DNA of 64,000 nt from positions 186,001 to 250,000 of the forward strand of contig JANWWL010000001.1 in assembly GCA_025056155.1 (NCBI GenBank). Reading direction: 5' to 3'. This stretch comes from Sphingomonadaceae bacterium. GTDB taxonomy: Bacteria > Pseudomonadota > Alphaproteobacteria > Sphingomonadales > Sphingomonadaceae. Position 1 is the stretch's first letter. Each line of letters begins with the position of its first letter. Position numbers and translations under genes: made by a program. Below the pieces are notes generated by a model. The model saw nothing but the letters and a program-made list of their open reading frames with translations. It was not told the origin of the DNA and ran no database searches. Shown piece by piece: positions 51,270 through 59,253 of the stretch.

Positions 51270-52124
51270 TCAGCCGCCGCCGAACGACGCGCCCGACCCT
51301 CCGACGACGCGGCACGCCTCGCCGGCGGGTGCGGGAAGTGCGGCGACGACGCGCGTCTCGCCCAGAACGCGCAGCTGGTGCTCGGTGCCCCAGCCATGCT
51401 CCACGTGGCCCAGCCCCAGCACGCCCACGGCGATCGAACCGGGAAATCGGGCGCGGGCGGCCATCAGCCCTTCCGCGAACGCGCGGTCCCACACGGTCTG
51501 GGCCTCGACGAACCGGTCGAGAGCCGCCGCCGTCGGCTCGCGGCCGTGCGCGCGCAGCACCTCCGCCAAGCGGTCGCGGTAGGCGGGCGGGGCCGGGGCC
51601 GGGCGCCCGACCGGGGCCGGCCCCGACGTTGCGGCCCGCGCGAAGCCTTCGCGCCCCACGGCGCGGACGAACGCCCGGTCGACATTCAGCGCCACCATGG
51701 GCACGCGCCGTTCGCGCCCCAGATCCAGGAGGGGTCGATAGGCCTCGAAGTCGTGGCCCCACAACTCGTCCCAACCGCTGGCACGGCGGAACTCTTCCGG
51801 CGTGAGCTCGCCGGCCACCCAGCGGTCCAGGACCGCCTGCCGATCCCGGGGCAGCTGTTCCAGCCCGATCACCACCGCCCGCCCGCGGTCGAGGAGCGCC
51901 TTCACGACCTCCGCCTGCCAGCGGTGATGCTCGGGCGTCCCGTGCCGCTCGCCGAGCAGCACAATGACCGACTGGGCCGCACGGTCCAGGAACTCTGCCG
52001 CGGGCATCGGCTGGCCCTCGCGGTCGCGCCAGACGCCCGGTGCCACGCACGCCTCCCCAGACGCCACGCCCACCGCCATGGAGGCCACAAGGGCCAGCAA
52101 GGCGAACTTCGGCCACGCGACCAT
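51270..52124 (-). CDS. ChaN family iron-regulated-type exported protein
   Basis: This 284-aa protein has an N-terminal signal (FALLALVASMAVGVASG) and ChaN-type motifs. These are SVIVLLGERHGTPEHHRWQA, VVIGLEQLPRDRQAVLDRW and WGHDFEAYRPLLDLGRERRV, with a C-terminal VGVLGLGHVEHGWG. ChaN of Campylobacter binds heme as a dimer and is a lipoprotein. Here the cysteine in GEACVAPG does not form a standard lipobox, so a soluble periplasmic form is likelier. ATG at 52124 gives the normal signal; an upstream in-frame start at 52199 is less plausible. It converges with the oxoprolinase gene (9 bp apart). Confidence 0.83.
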   Translation of the reverse strand: MVAWPKFALLALVASMAVGVASGEACVAPGVWRDREGQPMPAAEFLDRAAQSVIVLLGERHGTPEHHRWQAEVVKALLDRGRAVVIGLEQLPRDRQAVLDRWVAGELTPEEFRRASGWDELWGHDFEAYRPLLDLGRERRVPMVALNVDRAFVRAVGREGFARAATSGPAPVGRPAPAPPAYRDRLAEVLRAHGREPTAAALDRFVEAQTVWDRAFAEGLMAARARFPGSIAVGVLGLGHVEHGWGTEHQLRVLGETRVVAALPAPAGEACRVVGGSGASFGGG

Positions 52125-52176
52125 CCGGCGCGTCTTGCCACCGGGGGGCGCCCCGGGCAACGCGCCCGAGGGACAC

Positions 52177-52989
52177 ATGACCGAGCGTATCTGGCTCATT
52201 CTGGGGCTCGGCTACTCCGCCACGCGGCTGGCCCGTCACCTGAGCGACCGAGGCGTCCGGGTGATCGGGGTGCGCCGACAGGCGCTGGACGACGTCCTCG
52301 CCTTCACCGATCCCACGATCCCCGGCCTGATCGAGCGGGTGGACGTCGTCCTCTCCTCGGTGCCGCCCGATCCGTCCCACGGGCGGGATCCCGTGCTCGA
52401 TCGCTTCGCCGACCCGCTCGCCACCACACGGGCCCGGCTCGTCTACCTCTCGTCCACGGGCGTCTATGGCGACGCCGGCGGGGCGGTCGTGGACGAGACC
52501 GCACCCATCGGCCACGGACGGCGGACGGCCCGGGCGGTGGCCGACCGGGCCTGGCTGGACCTGGGGGCCCTCGTCGTCCGGCTGCCCGGCATCTACGGGC
52601 CCGGGCGCTCCGCGCTCGACCAGGTCCGCGCGGGCACCGCCCGCCGCATCGACCGGCCGGGCCACCGCTTCAACCGGATCCACGTAGACGACATCGCCGG
52701 GGGCGTGATCGCGCTCGTCGAGGCGGGTGCAGTGGGACCGTTCAACCTGGTGGACGAGTGGCCGGCCGAGCCCCGGGCTGTGACGGAAGAGGCCTGCCGG
52801 CTTTTGGGTGCCCCCCTGCCTCCGCTCGAACCCTTCGATCCCGCAACCCTGTCACCGGCGGCCCAGGGTTTCTGGGCCGAACGCCGGATCGTCGCAGGAA
52901 CGAAGCTTGCGCGGGCGACGGGCTACCGCCTGCGCCATCCCGACTATAAGGCGGGCTTGCGGGCCATTCTGGAGGAGGAGGGGCGATGA
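52177..52989 (+). CDS. YeeZ-like NAD(P)-binding epimerase-fold protein
   Basis: This 270-aa extended-SDR-like protein has IWLILGLGYSATRLARHLSD at the N-terminus, LVYLSSTGVYGDAGG in place of the catalytic serine region, and VVRLPGIYGPGRSALDQVR. The GRRTARAVADRAW stretch lacks the YxxxK pair, as in YeeZ-type members, so a classical reaction is uncertain. ATG at 52177 is preceded by GAGGG about 6 bases upstream. It diverges from ChaN and its stop overlaps the CoxL-like gene by 4 bases. A role in maturation of that enzyme is possible but unproved. Confidence 0.8.
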   Translation: MTERIWLILGLGYSATRLARHLSDRGVRVIGVRRQALDDVLAFTDPTIPGLIERVDVVLSSVPPDPSHGRDPVLDRFADPLATTRARLVYLSSTGVYGDAGGAVVDETAPIGHGRRTARAVADRAWLDLGALVVRLPGIYGPGRSALDQVRAGTARRIDRPGHRFNRIHVDDIAGGVIALVEAGAVGPFNLVDEWPAEPRAVTEEACRLLGAPLPPLEPFDPATLSPAAQGFWAERRIVAGTKLARATGYRLRHPDYKAGLRAILEEEGR

Positions 52990-55277
52990 AGTTCGGAGCG
53001 AGCCAAACCGGCGTGGGCCAGGCCGTCACCCGGGTGGAGGATGCCCGGCTGCTTACCGGCCGAGGCCGCTACACCGACGACGTGCGGCTGCCGGGGATGC
53101 TGCATGGTGTCACGCTGCGCTCGCCCTATGGCCACGCCCGGATCCGGCGGATCGACGCGTCGGCCGCGGCCGCCATGCCCGGCGTGCGCCTGATCCTCAC
53201 CAGCGCGGACGTCGCCCATCTGGGGCCCATCCCCTGCCTCGTGCCCTTATCGGCCCCGATCGAGACGCCGCGGTTCGTGCTCGCCCGCGACGTGGTGCGG
53301 TTCGTGGGCGATGCCGTGGCCTTCGTGGTGGCCGACAGTCGCGAGGAGGCCCGCGCGGCGGCCGAGGCGATCGACGTCGAGTACGAGGAGCTGCCAGCCG
53401 TGGCCACGATCGATGCGGCGATCGCCCCCGATGCCCCGCGTATCTGGCCCGAGGCGCCATCGAACGTGCTGTTCACGTGGGACGTCGGGGATGCCGCCGC
53501 GGTCGAGGCCGCGCTCGCCCGGGCTCCGCATGTCACGCGTCTTGCGCTCGTGCAGAACCGCGTGGCGCCCACCTCGATGGAAGTGCGCGCGGCGGTCGGC
53601 CAGTGGGACGAGCGCGACGGCTTCACCCTGTTCGTCGGCAGCCAGGGGGTGGCCGGCATGCGCGGCCAGCTGGCCGCGCGCGTGATGAACTGCCCGCCCG
53701 AGCGGCTCCGGATCGTGACAGGGGACGTGGGTGGCGGCTTCGGGATGAAGACCTTCATCTACCCCGAATACGCCCTCGTGCTCGAGGCCGCCCGTAGGCT
53801 GGCGCGACCGGTGAAGTGGACCGGAGACCGCAGCGATGCCTTCCAGACCGATACGCACGGCCGCGCGATGCAATCCCAGTGCGCGCTCGCCCTCGACCGC
53901 GACGGGCGGATCCTGGCGCTGAAGGTCGAAACCTGGTCGGACCTGGGCGCCTACCAGGCGCAGTTCGGGCCTGCCATCCAGACCTTCGCGGGCGGGCGAA
54001 TCCTGGGCGGCGTCTACCGGATCCCGGCCATCCACAACCGGGTGCACGGTGTCGTGACCAACACGGCACCCGTCGACGCCTATCGCGGGGCCGGCCGGCC
54101 CGAGGCCACCTACATCATCGAGCGGCTGATGGATGCGGCGGCGCGCGAGCTGGGCCTGGGCCCAGACGAGATCCGTCGGCGCAATCTCCTGAAGCCCGAG
54201 GAGCTGCCGCACGCCAACGGCCTGGGCCTCACCTTCGACGTGGGCGATTTTCCGGCGGTGCTCGAACGGGCGCTCGCCAACGCCGACTGGGCGGGATTCC
54301 CCGAGCGCAAGGCGGAGGCGGCCCGCCGGGGCCTGCGCTATGGTCGCGGGCTTGCCTACTATGTCGAGATCGCGGGCGGCGGCTCCTCGGAGGAATTCGC
54401 GGACGTGCGCGTGGGCGCCGACGGCGTGGTCGAGATCGCGGTCGGCACCCAGTCCAACGGGCAAGGCCACGAGACGGTCTACGCCCAGGTGGCGGCCGAA
54501 CGCTTGGGCATCGGGATCGAACGGGTGCGGATCGTCCAGGGCGACACCGCCCGGCTCGACCAGGGCCATGGCACCGGGGGATCGCGCTCGATGGCGTGGG
54601 GCGGGTCGGCTGCGCTCCAGGCGGCCGAGGACGTGATCGCCCGCGGCGTCGCGCTCGCCCGCGCCGACCTGGGCGACGAGGTGGACTACGCCGAAGGCCT
54701 GTTCCGCGCCCGGGGCCGCAACGCCACGCTGTCGCTGGCCGAGCTGGCCCAGCGGCACCCGGGCGCGCTCGACGGTCGGTCGCGCTATGCCCCCGCCAAC
54801 CCGCGCGCCACCTTCCCCAACGGCTGCCACGTGGCCGAAGTGGAGCTCGACCCCGCCACCGGCGTCGTGCGGGTCGTCCGCTATACGGTCGTCGACGACT
54901 TCGGCACGATCGTCAATCCCTTGCTGCTCGAGGGCCAGATCCATGGTGGCGTGGCGCAGGGCTTGGGCCAGGCGCTCCTCGAGAACGTCGTCTACGACGA
55001 GGCGGCCCAGCTGCTCACGGGAAGCCTGATGGACTATGGGATCCCCCGGGCCGACGACATGCCCCCGGCTATCGCGTTCGATTCGCTGCCCACGCCGTCG
55101 CCCACGAACCCGCTGGGGGCCAAGGGATGCGGGGAAGCGGGCACCATCGGGGCGATGCCCGCCATCATGAACGCGATCATCGACGCCCTCGACGGAACGC
55201 CCGTCGACATGCCGGCCACTCCTGAGAAGCTGTGGCGCATCGCCCGTTCGCTGGACCAGCGGCTGGCGGCCGAATGA
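52986..55277 (+). CDS. Xanthine-oxidase-family molybdoprotein large subunit, form II CoxL-like
   Basis: This 763-aa protein has the molybdenum-cofactor subunit fold of the xanthine oxidase family. Landmarks are VGQAVTRVEDARLLTGRGRY, VTGDVGGGFGMKTFIYPEYA, GTQSNGQGHETVYAQVAAER, and the catalytic glutamate in LGAKGCGEAGTIGAMPAIMN. The active-site loop reads DAYRGAGRPE, the form II signature, not the AYxCSFR of true CO dehydrogenases. It may oxidise an aldehyde, an N-heterocycle or another substrate. No small [2Fe-2S] subunit and no FAD subunit is adjacent, so its electron partners must be elsewhere. ATG at 52986 overlaps the YeeZ-like stop, and its stop overlaps the EVE gene. Confidence 0.9.
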   Translation: MKFGASQTGVGQAVTRVEDARLLTGRGRYTDDVRLPGMLHGVTLRSPYGHARIRRIDASAAAAMPGVRLILTSADVAHLGPIPCLVPLSAPIETPRFVLARDVVRFVGDAVAFVVADSREEARAAAEAIDVEYEELPAVATIDAAIAPDAPRIWPEAPSNVLFTWDVGDAAAVEAALARAPHVTRLALVQNRVAPTSMEVRAAVGQWDERDGFTLFVGSQGVAGMRGQLAARVMNCPPERLRIVTGDVGGGFGMKTFIYPEYALVLEAARRLARPVKWTGDRSDAFQTDTHGRAMQSQCALALDRDGRILALKVETWSDLGAYQAQFGPAIQTFAGGRILGGVYRIPAIHNRVHGVVTNTAPVDAYRGAGRPEATYIIERLMDAAARELGLGPDEIRRRNLLKPEELPHANGLGLTFDVGDFPAVLERALANADWAGFPERKAEAARRGLRYGRGLAYYVEIAGGGSSEEFADVRVGADGVVEIAVGTQSNGQGHETVYAQVAAERLGIGIERVRIVQGDTARLDQGHGTGGSRSMAWGGSAALQAAEDVIARGVALARADLGDEVDYAEGLFRARGRNATLSLAELAQRHPGALDGRSRYAPANPRATFPNGCHVAEVELDPATGVVRVVRYTVVDDFGTIVNPLLLEGQIHGGVAQGLGQALLENVVYDEAAQLLTGSLMDYGIPRADDMPPAIAFDSLPTPSPTNPLGAKGCGEAGTIGAMPAIMNAIIDALDGTPVDMPATPEKLWRIARSLDQRLAAE

Positions 55278-55684
55278 GGTTCTGGCTGCTCAAGTCCGAA
55301 CCTCACGTCTATTCCTGGGACGACTTGGTGCGCGACGGCGAGACGGTGTGGGACGGCGTGCGCAACCCGCAGGCCGCGGGCTACCTCAAGTCGATGCAGG
55401 TGGGCGACGAGGCCCTCTTCTATCACTCCAACGTGGGCAAGGCCGCGGTGGGCGTGTGCCGGATCACGGCCGAGGCCGGCCCGGACCCCACGGATCCGTC
55501 GGGGCGGTGGGTGGCGGTGCGGGTCGCCCCCGTCCGCGCGCTTCCCCACCCCGTCACGCTGGGCGAGATGAAGGCCACGCCCGGTCTTTCGGCGTTGCCG
55601 CTCATCCGCCAGCCGCGCCTGTCGGTCGTTCCGGTGTCATCGGCCGAATGGACGGCGATCCTGAAGCTGGCGGGCGCGGCTTGA
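55274..55684 (+). CDS. EVE domain protein
   Basis: This 136-aa protein consists of a single EVE (PUA-like) domain. Landmarks are MRFWLLKSEPHVYSWDDLVR, the VWDGVRNPQAAGYLKSMQVG segment and ALFYHSNVGKAAVGVCRI. EVE domains bind modified bases in DNA or RNA; stand-alone members are widespread and little studied. ATG at 55274 overlaps the stop of the CoxL-like gene, so it is translated with it. No functional link between the two is known. The length equals that of single-domain family members. Confidence 0.93.
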   Translation: MRFWLLKSEPHVYSWDDLVRDGETVWDGVRNPQAAGYLKSMQVGDEALFYHSNVGKAAVGVCRITAEAGPDPTDPSGRWVAVRVAPVRALPHPVTLGEMKATPGLSALPLIRQPRLSVVPVSSAEWTAILKLAGAA

Positions 55685-55773
55685 GGCCGCCCGCGGGTGG
55701 CCGGAGGGGTGCTGGGGCGCCCCGGGCCGACGCGCCCCGTCAAGCGTGGTCGACAGCGGCTCCCGGGTGGTGC

Positions 55774-56004
55774 CTACTGCGGGCGGCGCATCCCGGCGGC
55801 GGCTTGCTTGGGCGAGAGCTTCGCCGACCGGTCGTTGCCCAGCGAGCGTTCGTCGAACTCTTCCCGCTGCATCCGCTGCGCGGCCGGCCCTTGCACGCAG
55901 CGGTCGGTCACGTCCCTGGAGCAGACGGGAAGATCGGCCGCCGGCTGCTGGGCGACCGCGGGTGCCGCCATGACGGCGGCCAAGGTGGCAAGGATCGTCC
56001 GCAC
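55774..56004 (-). CDS. Small secreted protein, hypothetical
   Basis: A 76-aa ORF starts at GTG 56004 with GGGAG about 7 bases upstream. It begins with a good signal peptide (MRTILATLAAVMAAPAVAQQ). The mature part has two cysteines (VCSRDVTDRCVQG), which could form a disulfide, followed by a charged region ending SPKQAAAGMRRPQ. I do not recognise a family. It is a single gene converging on the EVE gene, 89 bp away. The signal peptide and ribosome binding site make it likely to be real. Confidence 0.6.
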   Translation of the reverse strand: MRTILATLAAVMAAPAVAQQPAADLPVCSRDVTDRCVQGPAAQRMQREEFDERSLGNDRSAKLSPKQAAAGMRRPQ

Positions 56005-56063
56005 CCTCTGTTCTCCCTTCCTCCCTGGGGGCGCCTAGGCCCGCCCTTGCGCACCCGCTAGCA

Positions 56064-56169
56064 GGCGGACGCGCAGGGGCCAAGCTCAATCCGGCCGCGC
56101 CCGTGAGGGCCGGAAAGCAGCTGTGCCCGCGGTGGCGGACGCGCAGGGGCCAAGCTCAATCCGGCCGCG
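56064..56169. repeat. 36-bp exact direct repeat, two copies 70 bp apart
   Basis: The sequence at 56064-56099 recurs exactly at 56134-56169. The right copy contains the last codons and stop of the DUF454 gene plus 22 bp downstream; the left copy is non-coding. Flanking bases differ and the 34-bp spacer is unique. It looks like a local duplication of the gene end. There is no nearby integrase or transposase. Confidence 0.85.
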
Positions 56170-56542
56170 ACCAGATCCACACGGCCACGAGCACCAGGAT
56201 GAGCCCCACGCCAGCCGCCAGCGGCAGCCCGGGGGACCGCCATCCCCACAGCACGGCATAGCCTGCCGCCATGCCGAGCGTCGCGGCGACCTTGGCCGGG
56301 CGCGGGATGGCGCGCCGGGTGCGCCAGGCCACCAGCGGCGGCCCGAGCTGCGGATGGGCCAGCAGCCAGGCCTCGAGCCGGGGGGACGAGCGCGCGAAGG
56401 CGAAGGCCGCAAGGATGAGGAAGGGCGTGGTGGGCAGGAGGGGCAGCAACGCCCCCACCAGGCCCAGTGCCAGAGCGAGGAGACCGAGGGTCAGATAGGC
56501 CAGGCGGGCCGGCGTCCAGCGGGCCGGAAGCTGGGGCCTCAT
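56156..56542 (-). CDS. DUF454 (YbaN-type) membrane protein
   Basis: This 128-aa inner-membrane protein of the DUF454/YbaN family has LAYLTLGLLALALGLVGALL, the conserved PLLPTTPFLILAAFAFARSS and RLEAWLLAHPQLGPPLVAWR, then two more hydrophobic helices. Function is unknown. ATG at 56542 overlaps the stop of the DUF302 gene (ATGA), so the two are co-translated. The last codons lie in a 36-bp duplicated segment. Length is typical. Confidence 0.85.
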   Translation of the reverse strand: MRPQLPARWTPARLAYLTLGLLALALGLVGALLPLLPTTPFLILAAFAFARSSPRLEAWLLAHPQLGPPLVAWRTRRAIPRPAKVAATLGMAAGYAVLWGWRSPGLPLAAGVGLILVLVAVWIWSRPD

Positions 56543-56946
56543 GTCGGTTGGCTGAGCGCCTGGGCCACCTGGTCCAGCCGGTGCCCGGCCTCCTCGGCCA
56601 GAGGCGTCAGCTCGGGCGAATCGGCAAGGCCGAACCCCGCGAACGTCCGGCGCGGGTGGACAATGCGGACGATCGCCCCCGGCCCGTTCTCCTCGACCGT
56701 GACGTTGCAGGGCAACAACAAGCCCACGTCGGGCCGGGCCGACAGCGCGGCGTGGGCCAGCTGCGGGTTGCAGGCCCCAAGGACGACGAAGCGGCGGAAC
56801 GCCACTCCCAGTTTTTCGGCGAAGGCCCGGTCGATGTCGATCCGCGAGATCATACCGAAGCCTTGCGTGGCGAGCGCCGCCGTCGTGCGCCGAAGCGCTT
56901 CGTCGAAGTCCACCGCCAGCCCGATCTCGCGCCCCAGTCCCGTCAT
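56539..56946 (-). CDS. DUF302 family protein
   Basis: This 135-aa protein with the DUF302 fold has FDEALRRTTAALATQGFGMI, VAFRRFVVLGACNPQLAHAA and the segment GLLLPCNVTVEENGPGAIV. These are typical of a family of unknown function often near redox or metal genes. The cysteine in LLLPCNV and the CNP motif are conserved in many members. ATG at 56946 starts the two-gene unit with DUF454. No signal peptide is present. The gene is divergent from the dienelactone hydrolase. Confidence 0.85.
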   Translation of the reverse strand: MTGLGREIGLAVDFDEALRRTTAALATQGFGMISRIDIDRAFAEKLGVAFRRFVVLGACNPQLAHAALSARPDVGLLLPCNVTVEENGPGAIVRIVHPRRTFAGFGLADSPELTPLAEEAGHRLDQVAQALSQPT

Positions 56947-57097
56947 GTCGGTCTGTCACTCCAACCCTAGGCCCCGGCAGCCCCGCCACGAGCCTACCTG
57001 GTGGTGGGATGAGACCTCACCGCGCGCAAGCCCCATGACGCCGGCTCAAGCACGCCCTATTCCGACGACAGGGGCGCGACGGAAAGGGAGGCGGGAC

Positions 57098-57952
57098 ATG
57101 CACGGGCGGACCGACGATCCCTGGGCCGATCTCATCGCACGCCGCGACCTGCTGGCCGGGGCGACGGCCATGGGCTGGGCCGCGGCGACAGGACCGTTGG
57201 CGGCCACCGCCATCGTGACCCCGGCCGACGGGCTGGACGTGGGATGGATCGAGTTTCCGGCCGATGCAGGCTTCCGCATGCGGGCCTATCGCGCCCGCCC
57301 GCGGGGGGCCCGCCAGGCCCCGGCCGTGATGGTCGCCCCCGAAATTTTCGGCCTGCACGAGTGGATCCAAGACATCGTGCGCCGGCTGGCCCTTCATGGC
57401 TTCCACGCCGCGGCCCCCGACCTTTTCCAGCGCTTCGGCGACGCGAGCCGGATCGCCGACCTGCGCACGCTGATGGACAGCGTCGTGGCCCAGGTGCCCG
57501 ATGCGCAGGTGATGGCCGACCTCGACCGCCTGGCCGACTTCCTGGCCCGCGACGGGGCCGACGTGAAGCGCCTGGGGCTCACCGGGTTCTGCTGGGGCGG
57601 ACGGATCACCTGGCTCTACGCCGCGCACACGCCCCGGTTGTTCGCTGGGGTCGCCTGGTATGGCCGGCTGGACGGAGAACGGACCAGCCGTCAGCCGCGC
57701 CACCCGATCGACGTGGCGGGCGCCCTCAAGGCCCCCATACTGGGCCTCTATGGCATGCGCGACCGCGGGATCCCCGTGGAGGACGTGAAGCGGATGAACG
57801 AACGGCTGCAGGCGGCCGGCGGCCGTTCGGTGATCCGGCTCTTCGAGGCCGACCACGGGTTCCTGGCCGATTACCGGGCGACCTATTCAGAAGCGGCGTC
57901 GAAGGCGGCTTGGCCGCTCGCCGTTCGCTGGCTCAAGACCGGCCGGGCCTGA
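57098..57952 (+). CDS. Dienelactone hydrolase family protein
   Basis: This 284-aa alpha/beta hydrolase has a Tat-like N-terminus (ARRDLLAGATAMGWAAATGP). The dienelactone hydrolase motifs are an acid-containing loop APEIFGLHEWIQDI, the nucleophilic cysteine in LTGFCWGGRITW, the aspartate in LYGMRDRGIPVED, and the histidine in FEADHGFLADYRA. It likely hydrolyses a lactone or related ester. ATG at 57098 is preceded by GGGAGG with about 7 bases spacing. Its last 70 bp overlap the 3' end of the convergent hydrolase gene, an unusually long overlap. Confidence 0.88.
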   Translation: MHGRTDDPWADLIARRDLLAGATAMGWAAATGPLAATAIVTPADGLDVGWIEFPADAGFRMRAYRARPRGARQAPAVMVAPEIFGLHEWIQDIVRRLALHGFHAAAPDLFQRFGDASRIADLRTLMDSVVAQVPDAQVMADLDRLADFLARDGADVKRLGLTGFCWGGRITWLYAAHTPRLFAGVAWYGRLDGERTSRQPRHPIDVAGALKAPILGLYGMRDRGIPVEDVKRMNERLQAAGGRSVIRLFEADHGFLADYRATYSEAASKAAWPLAVRWLKTGRA

Positions 57953-58713
57953 TTGAGGAGCGCCATCGCCCGCACCAGGGCGTGACCGAAGGCGGGCGTG
58001 GTGACGGCCGACATGTGCGTGCCGGGCACCTCGAGGAGCTCCGCCTGGGGCAACGCCTGCCGGAGGGCCGGGGCCGAGCCGTTGTCCTGGTCCTGGGTGC
58101 CGCACACCAGCACCACCGGCTGGTCGATGACGCGGAGGTCTTCGAGCCGCAGCGGCCGCAGGGCGGCGAAGAGCGGGAGGAGGCCGTCGGGCCGGGCGAC
58201 GTTGGCCTTGAGGAAGGCGGCCGCGGCGTACTCGGGCGCGCCGGGGCGGAAGCGGTCGCGCCCCATGATCACGCGCTGGAAGAAGGCGAACCGGTCCTTG
58301 CCCGCCACGAGGCCTTCGAGGCCCATGCCGGCCAGAATCGCCCCCCGCACGCCCACGCGCCCGCGCTGCAGGAGCCGGGCCGTGGTGCGCGCCCCCAGCG
58401 AATAGCCCCCCACCACCAGTTCGGGGCCCAGGGCCAAGGCGTCGATCACGGCCTCTGCATCGAGCGCGAGCACGTCGGCCGGCCACCCGTCCGGCCCATC
58501 CGGCACGCCGCTTCGGCCGTGGCCCCGCAGGTCGGGCAGGATCACGCGGTACCCGGCCTCGGCCAACCGCTGGGCCGCACCATACTTGAGCCAGTTCACC
58601 TCGGCGCTCGAGAACAGGCCGTGGAGGAGGAGGACGGGCGGGCCGTCGCCCAGCTCGGTAACGGCGAGCGGCAGCCCCCCCCAGCCGGGGACCGTGCGGC
58701 ATGTGACCGTCAC
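57883..58713 (-). CDS. Alpha/beta-fold hydrolase
   Basis: This 276-aa alpha/beta hydrolase has PPVLLLHGLFSSAEVNWLKY with the oxyanion region, VILPDLRGHGRSG, the nucleophile elbow GGYSLGARTTA, an aspartate in GTQDQDNGS, and the histidine in EVPGTHMSAV. The substrate is unknown. The start is GTG at 58713, overlapping the stop of the preceding (frameshifted) gene as GTGA. It converges on the dienelactone hydrolase gene and overlaps it by 70 bp. The catalytic triad looks complete. Confidence 0.87.
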   Translation of the reverse strand: MTVTCRTVPGWGGLPLAVTELGDGPPVLLLHGLFSSAEVNWLKYGAAQRLAEAGYRVILPDLRGHGRSGVPDGPDGWPADVLALDAEAVIDALALGPELVVGGYSLGARTTARLLQRGRVGVRGAILAGMGLEGLVAGKDRFAFFQRVIMGRDRFRPGAPEYAAAAFLKANVARPDGLLPLFAALRPLRLEDLRVIDQPVVLVCGTQDQDNGSAPALRQALPQAELLEVPGTHMSAVTTPAFGHALVRAMALLNQARPVLSQRTASGQAAFDAASE

Positions 58714-59233
58714 GCCGGTGTTCCCAAGTTGGCGCCTGCCACGATGTCGCAGGCCGGGGCCAGCACGAAGATGTGGAGGAACAACGCCGCCCGCCGCAGC
58801 CCCAGCACCGCGGGCCGCAGCACGCGCGACGGGACGACGAGGCCCGGGGACTGGACCGGCTCTTGCAGGAACCGGCCATGCGGGGAGCGCGCATCGTGGC
58901 GGTGGGCGTCCGGCAGGGCCATCACCCGGCCGGCGAGCCGCCAGGCGACGATCGACCTGAGGAGCGACGGCGCGGCCGTGTACCCGCACCCACCGCCACG
59001 AACGTCGCCACCCGCAGCTCGACCCAACAGCGGAACATGGTGCCGCATTCCGACTTGCCGGATTCGGCCCGGTGGCGGGGAAGGGCGACGTCCTGGCTCG
59101 TCGGCAGACGCCCGAGCAACAGAGCCAAGCCGAGGGCGGTGTCGAAATCCACCATCGAGGCCGCCGGCCATGGCGCCACGGGCAACGGAGCGGTCCGCAA
59201 GCCCGGGAACAGGAGCCGGAAGGTGCGGAACAA
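58710..59233 (-). pseudogene. Frameshifted hypothetical gene upstream of the hydrolase
   Basis: Two frames show strong coding character (almost every third base is G or C) and join near 58985. The first, from about TTG 59233, reads FRTFRLLFPGLRTAP and GTMFRCWVELRVATFVAVGA. The second continues YTAAPSLLRSIVAWRLAG and ends ACDIVAGANLGTPA, with TGA at 58712-58710. A single missing base in the run GTGGGTGCGGGTAC would rejoin them into about 174 aa. The stop overlaps the hydrolase GTG start, which supports the second frame as real. I do not recognise the protein. Either the gene is broken or the sequence has a one-base error. Confidence 0.55.
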
Positions 59234-59253
59234 GGTCAGGGACCAAGCGCCCG

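Noticed and set aside
52986-55277. True aerobic carbon monoxide dehydrogenase (form I CoxL)
   Set aside because: The active-site loop reads AYRGAGR, not AYxCSFR, and CoxM/CoxS are absent nearby.
56064-56169. Attachment site or insertion-sequence ends
   Set aside because: The repeats are direct, only 34 bp apart, cover a gene end, and no integrase, transposase or tRNA gene lies nearby.
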